A stretch of DNA of 64,000 bases from Symbiodinium natans (GCA_905221605.1 CAJNDS010000269.1:682767-746766); one strand, 5' to 3'; shown: positions 43,105-52,851, numbered from the stretch's first letter. The notes: a model not told the origin generated them from the sequence alone. Translations and numbers: made by a program.

Positions 43105-44150
43105 CCTTTTTTTTTGTTTGGGGGGGGGGGGGGGGTTAGACCCTAAACCCCAATCCCCAAACCCCAAACCCTAAACCCTAAACCCTAAACCCTAAACCCT
43201 CAGAGCGTGCGGTGCGTCCCGAGGCCCTGTCGCCCTACCTGCCGGGCAAGCTTGTGGTGCGGCACCCTGTAAGACTTGGGGACTCCCTGAACCCTAAAAG
43301 GCTAGGGTTTAGGGTTTAGGGTTTAGGGTTTAGGGCTTAGGGCTTCGGGTTTCGGGTTTAGGGGATCATAGCAGCACAGGGGTTTACAATTCACTGTGCT
43401 TCCCAGGCCAGCCGCAGCCAGTCCTTGCCATTCCTTGCTCTAGGTTGCGAACCCAATTTCCTAGGTAGGATAAGGGGGTCAGGGTATAGGGTTTAGGGTT
43501 TAGGGTTTAGTATATATATGGGGGACCCTTAAAAGTGAACCCTTCTGAACCCTCTTCTGGCTCTCTTAAACAGGGACCTTATTCAGAGGGTCTATATCCC
43601 AAAGGGTCTCCCCAATCCTGTCCCCTACAATTTCCCAACCCTTAGACCCCAATTAAACCCGAATTCACAAACTCTAAATCCTGTTGGTCCAAGGTGACTA
43701 GTTTCGAAGCCACACCCTTCGTGGGCAAGAACGGTGCGCCGGCCTGCAACAAAAGCAGACACGCGCACACCATCATCTCATTTCAGAGGCCCTAAGCCCT
43801 AAGCCTCCCGACACCCTTTGAGGGTTCTAAACACGGCAACGAGGAAGAACGCGTCAAACAATGCCGAGGCGTCTTCCTCGTGGACGTCGGCGCACATTCA
43901 GGGCCTGCTCAGGACACACAGCTTCGGGTTTATTGGGTTTAGGGTTTAGGAATTATAAGGGGTTTGGATGGTTTGGGTGCAGGGTTTAGGGTTCTTAGGG
44001 TTTTAGGTTTGTAAGGTTAAGGCTTCCTAGGGCCTAGGGTTCAGGGCTTTAAGGTTTAGTTCAGCTTCATGCGCCCCCAGCCGCCGACTGTCACAGGAGC
44101 TGCCCGGCAGCGGAAAGATAAATTGGCCGAACAGCACCTTGAACAAAGCT
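42899..44150 (+). CDS. Cluster of five unrecognised plus-strand exon candidates
   Basis: 42899-42965 (CLAREENISIPITPGFTEPQ; donor CAAG|GTTAGGG). 43197-43268 (RAVRPEALSPYLPGKLVVRH; donor GTAAGA). 43690-43791 (KVTSFEATPFVGKNGAPACN). 43829-43933 (KHGNEEERVKQCRGVFLVDV then GAHSGPAQDTQLRV). 44062-44150 (MRPQPPTVTGAARQRKDKLA then EQHLEQS, stop). They may be one gene. No family recognised. Confidence 0.4.
43070..43135. repeat. (GT)n microsatellite, T-run and G-run
   Basis: About 15 GT dinucleotides, then T-rich, then about 18 G, then a CCCTAAA/CCCCAAA array to 43200. Confidence 0.9.
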
Positions 44151-44244
44151 GAGGCATGTTAGTCTCGGTACTCTGCGACTGTCATGGATCTCACGGTTTT
44201 CGGGGCACTTTCTGGGCAGCATTCGAGCACACATTCTTGCAGGC

Positions 44245-44721
44245 GTGCAGCTGAGGCATCACCACTTTGAATGCGAGCGTTTTTGGCTTCACGGCCGTTG
44301 CCGTTGGGAATGGCTTCCTCGTGCCGACTCACACGACAGGCCAGACAGTAGGAATATCACCAGCGAGATCCAGCGAGTGCAAGTGCCTTTGTGTGGGCAA
44401 GGTGGTGTCTACATCCTAGAGGCCAGGAAGCTTCGTGTGTGACACCGACTAGATGGGCCCAAGTCGCGCAAGCTGCAGGCGTCGACGCAGCCGACAACAT
44501 TAAAGGAACCTGCCCCATAGCTGCAAATGGAAGAACAGAAACCGATTGTATCAGATTGTCATGCGCCGACCGTTAGATATGAGTACTCTGCAAAGGTCAA
44601 GATTTCAAAAGACTTGTCTGGACGACTGCCGGATTCCGGCTGGTTCTACCATCAGGCTCCCGAGCTTGTGCTTGTGGTCACACCCTGCGATGCAACAGCC
44701 AGTGATACATGGGCCTTATAG
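44245..44721 (+). CDS. Unrecognised exon candidates upstream of FG-GAP gene
   Basis: 44245-44442 (HHFECERFWLHGRCRWEWLP through LCGQGGVYILEARKLRV). 44527-44718 (KPIVSDCHAPTVRYEYSAKV then KISKDLSGRLPDSGWFYHQA and LVLVVTPCDATASDTWAL). The second ends exactly at the left TIR of element B6. They could be earlier exons of the FG-GAP gene, but the phase does not confirm this. Confidence 0.35.
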
Positions 44722-44832
44722 GGGCCTGAATATATAGAACAGGGTTTTGGGGGTTAGGGGGTTATGTTCTAGTTTTTTTTATAAAGGGACCATAACGGAA
44801 TACTATTCGTAATAATACCCCGACCCCCATAC
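44718..44832. mobile_element. Family B inverted-repeat element B6
   Basis: Left end TATAGGGGCCTGAATATA and right end ATACCCCGACCCCCATA, with interior TTTATAAAGGGACCATAACG. It immediately precedes the first FG-GAP exon. Confidence 0.75.
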
Positions 44833-45955
44833 CATGCCTTCTCAGAACAATTTCCCGCACAACTTCCCGCAAAACCGCAACCGTGGCCTGCTCCAGGCCC
44901 ACTTCGTCGACATGGATGGAGACCTGGTAGCCCGGTGGTACCCTTTTCCCCTTTTTGGGTTCAAGGTTCCCTTCTTTAAAGGAAAGCTATAATCCCCAAA
45001 CAGGGTACCCTGACTATGGTTACTGGGCTACCAAGGAGATGGAAGGCAGGACGTGCTCACCGCCCGGTGCGAGTATGGCGTCTGGCCCTGGGACAAGAAG
45101 CAAGGGGAGCTGGTCTGGCTGAAGCAGCCGGCCAAGGATGCATTGAACGGGCAGCCGCTGGGGGTTGAGTCATGGAAGCGTCTTTTTAAAAGTCCTATCG
45201 GCCCGACATCCGAAAATATTCCTACCGAAAAATATAGAGCCCCCGGAGAACTTCAATCTTTCTCAGGACCCTCAAATCTCACCCTTTCCAGGCCCTGGGA
45301 AGAGCGTGAGCTTGGCCCCGGCCCAGACTTCCTCTTCTGCGTGCATCCGAACAGCTCACGGCTTTCCCTGGTTGCCCCCGAGTTTGTTAGCGGCCGCGTG
45401 GTCTACTGGTACATGCAGGAGGACGGCTCCATGCGGAGTCGCCTGCTCGACGACACTATTGGCCCTGGCTTTTCCTGCTCCTGGGTCGATCTGAATGCAG
45501 ACGGGCACCTAGACTTGCTGGTAACAAACCATGCGGCGGAGAATGGCTCTGTCTTTGCCTATTCCTTCAGTAGTGAGGACATTGTCACCGCGGGGGTGTC
45601 TCGACATGTCCTGGCAACAGGCTTCACACCTGCCAAGATAGACAAGGGCAAGGCCTCCCCGGGGGATGCCATGGCTTTCCAGCCCCAAACCAACCTCACC
45701 GGCAAGCCGCACATCTTCGTGTCTGGAGACAACTCCAACAGCATCTTCCTTTTGACCCCTAAATCGAAAGATCCAGCGAATTGGACCTACATGCTAGAAC
45801 AGGTGCAGGACTTTGGTGCAGATATCGGTCGACCGTCTATCGGTGATGTGGACGGCAATGGTTTCGCAGACATCTTCGTGCCTCTGTACGATGCCAAGAA
45901 GATCGTTCACTATGAGTTTCGCCCGCGTGGCAGAGCGATTGAGATCCACGTCTAA
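44833..45955 (+). CDS. FG-GAP/VCBS repeat (beta-propeller) protein
   Basis: Exon 44833-44918 (from MPSQNNFPHNFP through LQAHFVDMD) and exon 45036 onward join across a GA-AG intron to give VDMDGDGRQDVLTARCEYGV, a canonical calcium-binding DxDGDGxxD loop. Two more loops are visible, DLNADGHLDLLVTNH and DVDGNGFADIFVPLYD, as in FG-GAP/VCBS propellers. A second probable intron, 45178-45291 (GC-AG, 114 nt, pyrimidine-rich CCCTTTCCAG), would leave ESWKPWEERELGPGPDFLFC. It is in frame whether spliced or retained. Stop TAA is at 45953-45955. Such proteins usually bind ligands outside the cell or in the secretory lumen, but no signal peptide was seen and the true start may lie upstream. The first intron is a family A element with a 5-bp target-site duplication. 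Confidence 0.8.
44919..45035. mobile_element. Family A element A4 forming a whole intron
   Basis: The element 44923-45034 starts CCTGGTAGCCCGGTGGTACC and ends TTACTGGGCTACCAA. GGAGA flanks it on both sides (44918-44922 and 45035-45039). Splicing from GA at 44919 to AG at 45035 removes exactly the element plus one copy of GGAGA. Confidence 0.88.
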
Positions 45956-46269
45956 TGATCCCGTGCCGCAAGACACCTGAGCTCCCTCTAATTTGTGGCT
46001 TTGCGCTAGGTAGGGGCCCCTTATCAGCATACGACAACACTATGCAGCTAAGGAAGTCAAGGGATAGAGAACCTAAGTGATCTTGCATATATATTACTAT
46101 GTCCCAAAAGTAGTCCCTGATAGCTGCACTGCTTACTCTGGGGGGCCGCTACTTGGATGTGGTACAGGAACGCCGGCCTTAAAATTCTGAGCCAGCGAGT
46201 TTTTCAGCATCGGCCTGGTTCATCCGTTTCAGGCTGCTTGCTCCCCCGATTGCCTCCCAGAATTGCGTT

Positions 46270-46460
46270 GTAATACGTAGGGGTCTAACCGATAGCAAAA
46301 TGCAATCTTTTAAAGTCACTTTTTTTGTATACACATAATTATAATGATATATATATATATAATATACATATATATATATATTCTACACAAATATCATCCA
46401 CTTTCTTCAAACGACCCAAGATGATACCCGTTCTAATTACCTAGGCCCCTGTGCTACAAT
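46270..46460. mobile_element. Family B-like element B9 with TA-rich insert
   Basis: Left TAATACGTAGGGGTCTAACC and right TAATTACCTAGGCCCCTGTG resemble family B ends. The middle holds an extended TATATA tract. Confidence 0.5.
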
Positions 46461-46538
46461 CTGTGCAATCTGTACAAAGGGACAGGCCTCTCGGGCCGGT
46501 CGTGCTTGGTGTCGGCAAGCCAGAGAGCGACTCGCGTG

Positions 46539-46699
46539 GTGATGTTCTGCAGTTTTGACCAGCGCCAAGTAGGGGCTGCCTTGGGAGAATCAGAGCTGTA
46601 GATGCCAATTAGAAGGCATTTAGGTTATGAAAGCCTTCTAACTACAGGGCTTTAGAGAGCAAGGCACCAGGTCAAAACTTGCAGTGGGGAGAACATCAC
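46539..46699. repeat. 160-bp imperfect hairpin (foldback)
   Basis: GTGATGTTCT at 46539 pairs with AGAACATCAC ending 46699. Further in, GCAGTTTTGACC pairs with GGTCAAAACTTGC, GCGCCAAG with the GGCACC region, and CTGTAGxTxxxxxAGAAGGC with GCCTTCTAACTACAG around a TTTAGGTTATGAAA loop. No protein frame spans it. Confidence 0.85.
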
Positions 46700-46790
46700 A
46701 AGCACAGGAATCGTGTCCTCCTGCAAAATTGCAAAAAAACCGTCTGGCCGCTGGCTAAACCCTGAACCCTCAACCTTATAAAGCCCTGAA

Positions 46791-47174
46791 GTGCAGCTCC
46801 TTGGTGCAGACTCCGGAAGTTTGAGTCATCCTCTGGGGACCTCTGGCATTCGTTATACCACTCAGCCTTGTATTCAGAGTACTGAAAAGGGGACCCGTAT
46901 TTTCAGAATTGTCCATGTCCGCAAAGAGTGTTCTGAACACGGCGTCTCCGACATTGAGGGGAGCCAGGAAAGGGACCACAACTTTTACAGAGCTGAGCAC
47001 AAGTTGAGCACATGTCTCTCATCGAAGTGTCGGCGTGGTAGTAAGAGGAGCTGCGCAAGAGCAAGAATTCCATCGAAAGCCGTCTTCTCAAAGCAGCTTA
47101 GATACTCTGTTCAACTTGCGTCCTTCTTGCAGGTTCATGGGTACTGGCCAGTATACCTCAATGGCAACGTATGA
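46791..47174 (+). CDS. Uncertain ORF, strand ambiguous
   Basis: A 127-codon plus frame includes IVHVRKECSEHGVSDIEGSQ. A minus frame (VKVVVPFLAPLNVGDAVFRT) is equally protein-like over 46776-47000. No family recognised on either strand. Confidence 0.3.
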   Translation: MQLLGADSGSLSHPLGTSGIRYTTQPCIQSTEKGTRIFRIVHVRKECSEHGVSDIEGSQERDHNFYRAEHKLSTCLSSKCRRGSKRSCARARIPSKAVFSKQLRYSVQLASFLQVHGYWPVYLNGNV

Positions 47175-47364
47175 CGCACTTTCTTGTCAACCTTCTAACC
47201 CCGTTTGGGGGCATATATCTCTATGACTACGGCTATACTGGGGTTAGATGTGCCTATCAACCTCCAAGTCTTCCCAGCAACAGTGGGATGGCTGGTGCCC
47301 ATGCACATTGCTAATCCCCATCCCTTTATTTACTATAAGCTGCAAACCATAAAGGCAAAAAAAC

Positions 47365-47490
47365 CCGAAACCCTAAAAACCCTAAAAACCCTAAAAACCC
47401 TAAAAACCCTAAAAACCCCCAAAAAAACCCTAAAAAAACCCAAAAACCCCAAAAAGCACCAAAAAACCCTAAAACCCTAAAAACCCTATA
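47365..47490. repeat. Variant (CCCTAAAAA)n array
   Basis: Nonamers AAAAACCCT and longer A-expanded variants, an A-rich version of the telomere-like unit. Confidence 0.9.
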
Positions 47491-47503
47491 AGCCCCAAAG
47501 CAG

Positions 47504-47571
47504 GCCTTGGCCTGGCTGCTTGGGCCCGGCAGAGGGCGGTTACCTCGCGGGGCTCCGCAGCGAGACGCCTG
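47504..47571 (+). CDS. Unrecognised exon candidate with clean splice sites
   Basis: Acceptor AAGCAG and donor CCTG|GTAAGGG bound a GC-rich segment. Two frames are open (ALAWLLGPGRGRLPRGAPQR or GPAEGGYLAGLRSETP). No family recognised. Confidence 0.4.
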
Positions 47572-47605
47572 GTAAGGGTGCGGATCCTGCCCGGCCCCCA
47601 GCAGG

Positions 47606-47691
47606 TTTAGGGTTTAGGGTTTAGGGTTTAGGGTTTAGGGTTTAAGGTTTAGGGCTTAGGGTTTAGGGTTTAGGGTTTAGGGTTTAGGGTT
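47606..47691. repeat. Interstitial (TTTAGGG)n array
   Basis: About twelve units with one TTTAAGG and one CTTAGGG variant. Confidence 0.95.
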
Positions 47692-47926
47692 TCTGAGGGG
47701 GCGGAGGTGGTGAAGTTTAGGGGGTTTGGGGGTTCATGGGTTGTGGGGCTTTTGGGGCCCGAAGCCTTGGCTCTGAAAAGGTTTGCGGGGCAGGGGGGGG
47801 GGGGGGGGGGCGGTAGTTTGAACGATGTGACTTTTTGCATTGGGGATGTCCGGAATTCAGAGGCACATGTTTCTGGAGCTTTGATTCCGTAAATGTTGGA
47901 TTGTGGCGACCAGCGGAGGCTGGGGG

Positions 47927-48085
47927 TTAGAAAGGGTCTACACGTGTGAGATAGCGTCCCATGGCTGCTGGGAAGAAGAGGTCTGGGGTCGGCATTTGCA
48001 AGATCCATGACAGGTACGCCTCGATGTCGGGAACATCCAAGGCAACGGCCAGATTCTCAGGGCATAGCCGATAAACGGCAAGCCC
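47927..48085 (-). CDS. Unrecognised minus-strand terminal exon candidate
   Basis: Reads RLCPENLAVALDVPDIEAYL then SWILQMPTPDLFFPAAMGRY and LTRVDPF to a stop at the low-coordinate end. Strong coding texture. The upstream side is C-rich telomere-like sequence. No family recognised. Confidence 0.45.
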   Translation of the reverse strand, partial: GLAVYRLCPENLAVALDVPDIEAYLSWILQMPTPDLFFPAAMGRYLTRVDPF

Positions 48086-48277
48086 TATAAAGCCCGTCAA
48101 TCCCACAAACCCCGTAAACCTTTTAGCCCAGCAAACTCTGCAAACCCCCACAAGCCCCATAAACCCTAAACCCCCACCCCCAGCTGAAACTCTTAAACTC
48201 TTAAACTCTTAAACCCGAAGCCCTAAACCCTAAACCCTAAACCCTAAACCCTCAACCCAATCCCCATCTTTGCAAAG

Positions 48278-48383
48278 CCCTGAAGCGAATATCAAGGCTG
48301 CCGGGCTGGAGGAGTCCATCCGCAGCGCCCTGCCCGATTCCTCGTTTCCCGAGGCGGTTTCAATGTGTCAGCCCGCTGCTTGG
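48278..48383 (+). CDS. Unrecognised exon candidate
   Basis: Reads SPEANIKAAGLEESIRSALP then DSSFPEAVSMCQPAAWG between CCCTAAA and TTTAGGG arrays. No family recognised. Confidence 0.45.
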
Positions 48384-48493
48384 GGTTTAAGTTTAGGGTT
48401 TAGGGTTTAGGGTTTAGGGTTTAGGGTTTAGGGGTATAGGAGCCAACTCCTGTGAAGATGTTGCCCCGCTCTGATCAGCTTGCAACTGTCACC

Positions 48494-49188
48494 ATGTCGA
48501 GTCAACGCCGCTCACGCTTGGCGTGGGGTGTGAGCTTGGATCTCGCTAAAAAAAACGAAAAAACACTTTCGATAAATTCATTTTTTTGTTTTATGTACGC
48601 TTTCTAAAACACTTTTTAAAGGTGTTTTCACTACCCACATATTTCACCTGTCCATACAAAGTAGAACACCTAGGAAGTTGCGGCTGCATTGCACTCAACA
48701 GTTCTACATGGGCTATTCGACCCTATAACCCCTTAAAAAAGGCCCTTTTTCTCGGGTTGGTTAGGGGATGAGAAGGCCTAACAGCCCATGCTGGTCTGAA
48801 GGGCAGCTGAGCCTAAGGGTAACTTCGTGGCAGGCGGAGCTGCAGATCATCGTCGAGGACCTGGCGACTTTCTCGTTCGACGCATTGCTTTCCCGCACGT
48901 GCCTCAGTGCCTGCAGCTTTGGGTTTTGGGTTTTGGGTTTAGGGTTTAGGGTTTAGGGTTTCGGGAGACTTGATGAGCTGGAGTCTGCGTGAGAGGAGCT
49001 GTGTAGTCTAAGAGCTGCGGTCGCTTTGCCAGTAGTGACTTTGAATCGCCTATCCCAGGCACAGATGGGGTCGCAGCCTCAGACCTGTCCACGAAGCACC
49101 TTGAGCAAGTTCATCTGTTGCGATCACACTTCAGGTCACCGACCTTGTGGCGTTGCTACTGTGTGGTGCCAAGGACGTACGGGTTCTT
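48494..49188 (+). CDS. Three unrecognised exon candidates
   Basis: 48494-48548 (MSSQRRSRLAWGVSLDLA, possible start). 48829-48925 (WQAELQIIVEDLATFSFDAL then LSRTCLSACSFG). 49040-49188 (DFESPIPGTDGVAASDLSTK then HLEQVHLLRSHFRSPTLWRC), ending at the left end of family D element D3. No family recognised. Confidence 0.35.
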
Positions 49189-49310
49189 AGGTAGGGATTG
49201 CGGGAATTGTGCACCTTCTATCCCTCATCTATATATAGATATATGCATGCATAACTTTTGTTCAGAGATTCTATAGGGTGCCTCATTCCCTTCATGCCCT
49301 ACTAAGAACC
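49182..49310. mobile_element. Family D inverted-repeat element D3
   Basis: Left end GGTTCTTAGGTAGGGATTG and right end CCCTTCATGCCCTACTAAGAACC are inverted repeats, with GGGTGCCTCATTCCC near the right end. The middle is a TA-rich palindrome (ATCTATATATAGATATATGC). Confidence 0.75.
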
Positions 49311-49520
49311 AATAGGAGGAGAGGTGGCCTGTGTAGGCATACAGGGTTGAGGGTTTAGGGTTTGGGGTTGAGGGTTGGGGGTTTAGGGTTTAGGGTTTAG
49401 GGCAATTAGTATGAAATCTTAGCCCTGATGCTGGAAAGCAAGGTCCACCTACACGGATGGGCTACTGCCGCCCAATAGCGCTCACTTCGGCCGCGTCCTT
49501 GCCTTCCGTCGTCTTTATAC

Positions 49521-49610
49521 CCAAAGGCTCCAATGTAGTTCCTTTTTGGGCTAGTTATAGGGGATTCTGGTATACTACCCCAAAAAGGTACTACATAGGA
49601 GCCTTTGAGG
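49521..49610. mobile_element. Family C inverted-repeat element C3 (complete)
   Basis: A nearly perfect 90-bp palindrome: CCCAAAGGCTCCAATGTAGT on the left, TACTACATAGGAGCCTTTG on the right, and TTTTTGGG/CCCCAAAAA further in. Confidence 0.85.
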
Positions 49611-49869
49611 TTGGAAATAAAGGTGGGCAGGGTAGGTTTAGGCGTCTAACTTCCAAGAGTTTCAGTGTTGATTCTTGTGCAAGGTACTCTCCTGGCCGAC
49701 CACGTCCATGATTTCCGCGTAGGACGATCGGCGATGCGCCATTTGCACTTTGCTCCGGGCTTGGTGAAGAGATCACACTACTGTAGTCCATTCAGCGGTA
49801 GTCGCGGGAGCTTGTGTTTATGAACCCTAAACCCAAAACCCTAAACCCTGAGCATCAGATGCACTTCAG

Positions 49870-50115
49870 CTGAGGCCGTGCTGGGCTTCGGCAGCACCGT
49901 GTATGCCAGCTGCTTTGTTGAGACGTGCCCCACCTGAAGCATTCAGAGTTGGCCCACGGGGAATCGAGGCGGATGCGGGCCACTTTTGCACCGCAGCAGC
50001 GCTGGCCCTACCTGCTGCGCTCCTTCTAGGGCCTATTCCGGGGATTCCGGGTGTGAAACTTTGGGCTCTCTTGGCAGTCACTAGCATTCACCCGCGGGAT
50101 GTGCCCACGGATTGA
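49870..50115 (+). CDS. Unrecognised exon candidate
   Basis: One frame is open for about 80 codons (FCTAAALALPAALLLGPIPG then LWALLAVTSIHPRDVPTD, stop TGA). Another begins EAVLGFGSTVYASCFVETCP after acceptor TTCAG. The minus strand is also open. No family recognised. Confidence 0.35.
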   Translation: MRPCWASAAPCMPAALLRRAPPEAFRVGPRGIEADAGHFCTAAALALPAALLLGPIPGIPGVKLWALLAVTSIHPRDVPTD

Positions 50116-50321
50116 GATCTGACCACTGATCAGGGGCCCTTTCTTGAGTGAAGGCCTCAACAGAAACACATGGCGCAAGCTCTGAGCCCTCATTTCTGCT
50201 TCTGGGCAGTTTTAGCCTGTCTTGACCTTTGCCACCACTTCGGCCCTGACAAACCCGAAACCCGAAACCCTCAACCCTAAACCCCAAACCCTAAACCCTA
50301 AGCCCTGACTCTTTTCTCAAC

Positions 50322-51624
50322 ACCGTGTCTCCCCCGAGGTGCGCGCCGACGCGGCGCTTGCAGCTTTGGGTGCGCAGCGTGCGGCACGGCTACTGCGGGT
50401 GCGCCGGTCCACTAGGTTTTAGGGTTTTTGGTTTTAGGGTTCAGGGTTTAGGGTCGCTCGATGTTTCATGATACTTGCATTGAATATGCATTGTCTTTAT
50501 GTCTGGGCGACACCCGATGCATGCATATCCTTGGCGACCACATGAACCTGAAACCCTAAACCCAAAACCCTGAACCGTAAACATATGGGCCCAGTCAGTC
50601 CTACAGTTGCTTTCCGAGTATATCGCAGGTGCACATTTTTCAACTTGGGCCTGTCTCCCGATCTCACAGCAGGAAAGAGGGTTTAGGGTTTTTTGGTTTA
50701 GGGTTTTTCGGTGCAGGGTTTAGGGTTTAGGGTTTAGGGTTTAGGGTTCAGGGTTTAGGGTTTTTCGGTTCAGGGTTTAGGGGTTGAGGGTTTAGGGCTT
50801 TTCGGTTTAGGGTTTAGGGTTTAGGGCGTTAAGTCAGAGATGGCAGAGGCCGCATTCGCCCCAGCCCCCGAACCGACCGGGCTGAAAAGCGTTCGTCCTG
50901 ATCCGGCCTCCGAAATACTGTCTTCCCTAAACCCAAAAAGGGTGCCCCTATCACAATATAATAATATGGTTACTGGGCTACTAAGCTGTAGGGGCCTCAG
51001 TATTTAGAATGTTATTACTATTTAGTTTTTTTTGTTTGGGGGGGTATTATAGTATATATTTACAAAGGGACCATAAGCGAATATTGTTATAGTACTTATT
51101 CCGACCCCTACATTATGCGGAATGGGGCGGCCCGACCCCACCCCCACCTACCCTTAAATTCCAGAATGGTTTGGGCCTTTGGGGGGTTTGGGCTTTTTAG
51201 GTATGAGTTGTTTTGCCCCTTTTGGGTTGTAAATCCTAGCGACCGTAGTCCAGAGTCTTACCCCAAATTCAAGCCTCGCAAAACGGAACAGCAAAACCCC
51301 TGAAATTCAAGCCGGCCCCCAGTCTCCAGCAGGTCACGGACACCAAGGAGCTCGCGAGCCAGGCCAGAAGGGGAAGTCGCCGCAGGGGTCTCCTGAGAGT
51401 CATGAGGGTGTCTGCGTGAGCCGAAGTACAGCGGCAGGAAGCATCTGCCGCTTATTCTGCTTCTGCCCCCAAACCGTAACACATACACACACACACACAC
51501 AGAGGACTAAATGAACTCTGCTGAAGTGTCACAAGCCTGCCGTCGATGCTTGAGCACAGGCAAGCTCCTGGCAGATGGAGTTCCAGTCAGCAATCTCGGC
51601 ACTGCTGGCAGAATTAGGCCCTAA
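50322..51624 (+). CDS. Cluster of five unrecognised plus-strand exon candidates
   Basis: 50322-50417 (QHRVSPEVRADAALAALGAQ). About 50635-50680 (VHIFQLGPVSRSHSRKE after TCGCAG). 50840-50935 (MAEAAFAPAPEPTGLKSVRP, possible start, ending next to A7/B7). 51305-51419 (PSLQQVTDTKELASQARRGS then RRRGLLRVMRVSA, stop). 51511-51624 (MNSAEVSQACRRCLSTGKLL then ADGVPVSNLGTAGRIRP, a complete 37-codon frame). No family recognised. Confidence 0.4.
50928..51117. mobile_element. Family A remnant (A7) abutting family B element (B7)
   Basis: The right half of family A (AAAAAGGGTGCCCCTAT ... GGTTACTGGGCTACTAAG) ends at 50985. Four bases later family B begins TAGGGGCCTCAGTATTTAG and ends TTATTCCGACCCCTACATTATG at 51117. 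Confidence 0.75.
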
Positions 51625-51851
51625 GCTCCTACACTCCCGGCTTGCCACTTTGAAGAGGGTTTAGGGTTTAGGGTTTAGGGTTTAGTGTTTGGTGAGGAAA
51701 CCTGGAGTTTCGGTTGCTTCCCTTGAATTCCTGCTTGCACGAAAGCAGGAGCTCCTACAAGGTTTAGGGTTTGGGGTTCACAGGGTTCAGGGTTGAGGGT
51801 TGAGGGGGATCTTCAACCAAGGGCCCCTGTTGGGGCTCCTACAATGCGGAG

Positions 51852-51966
51852 TATTATAGGGGTCGGAATCATTACTAATAACTCATAGTATTCCCGTATG
51901 GTCCGTATACAGTTCTACCATAACACCCCGCCAAAACCCTTTTTCTAATTATCCAGGCATATCCCA
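51852..51966. mobile_element. Family B inverted-repeat element B8
   Basis: Left TATTATAGGGGTCGGAATC, interior AGTATTCCCGTATGGTCCGT, right end CTAATTATCCAGGCATATC (diverged). Confidence 0.65.
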
Positions 51967-52180
51967 GGTTCTATTCTGAAACCGCCTATATAAGCCCCAA
52001 ACCCCAAACAACCTAAACTCAGCACTCACAAGCCCCAAACCCACCAAAAACCCTCAACCCCAAACGCCAAAAAGCCAGACTCAAGACCCCAAACCCAAAA
52101 CCCTAATTAAACTCTAAACCTTAAACCCTAATCCCTAAACCCTAAACCCGAAACTAAACCCGAAACCAGAACCTTATATT
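51967..52180. repeat. Degenerate CCCTAAA/CCCAAA tract
   Basis: Loosely spaced telomere-like words. No gene seen. Confidence 0.6.
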
Positions 52181-52499
52181 GCGGCTTAGTCCTATGCCAG
52201 GCCGCGCTCCAGGGCCTGAATATTCCACAGGCGCGGCGGTGTGGGGTTTGGGGGTTTACGGGCTTAGGATTTAGGGTTTAGGGTCTAGGGTTCAGGGTTA
52301 AGGATTTAAGGGTCTAGCCCTAAATGCCCTAAACCCTAAAACCTAACCAGGAGTCTATGAGAAGGGCCTTGCGGTAGGAAAACGGATCAGAGAGGTTTGA
52401 GGGCCGCCTGGGTATTTTGTGTGGGTTTAGGGTTTAGGGTTTACGGGTTTAGGGTTTAGGGGTTTAGGGTTTATATAGGGTTTATAGGGTTTAGGGTGG

Positions 52500-52594
52500 A
52501 CAGGTGGACAGATGGCACCGGCCCGTTCTGATAAACAGGCGCTTGTAGGCCGTACACCTGTGGTTGTACTGTAGTTGTTGGTTGCCCTAGAAGG
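52500..52594 (+). CDS. Short exon candidate
   Basis: WTGGQMAPARSDKQALVGRT then PVVVL and TAG. Possible start Met. Directly followed by family C element C4. Confidence 0.3.
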
Positions 52595-52599
52595 CCTAC

Positions 52600-52699
52600 C
52601 CCAAGGCTCCAATGTAGTTCCTTTTTGGGGTTTGTTGTAAGCTATAGGGGATTCTATAGCATACTACCCCAAGAAGGTGCTACATAGCTGCCTTTGGGT
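52600..52699. mobile_element. Family C inverted-repeat element C4 (complete)
   Basis: CCAAGGCT CCAATGTAGTTCC and TTTTTGGGG on the left pair with CCCCAAGAAGGTGCTACATAG and CTGCCTTTGG on the right. Confidence 0.8.
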
Positions 52700-52851
52700 A
52701 GTCATGGTTGTATGTAATGAGGATACTAGGTACCCCAAGGAAAGAACGACAAGTACAGGTGCAGGTAGCAAAAAGGTAATGCAACCCTCGGGCGTTCACA
52801 AGTTCCACGGCCGTGAATAGCAAGCATAAGAACCTGGGGCCCAGAGTAGTG

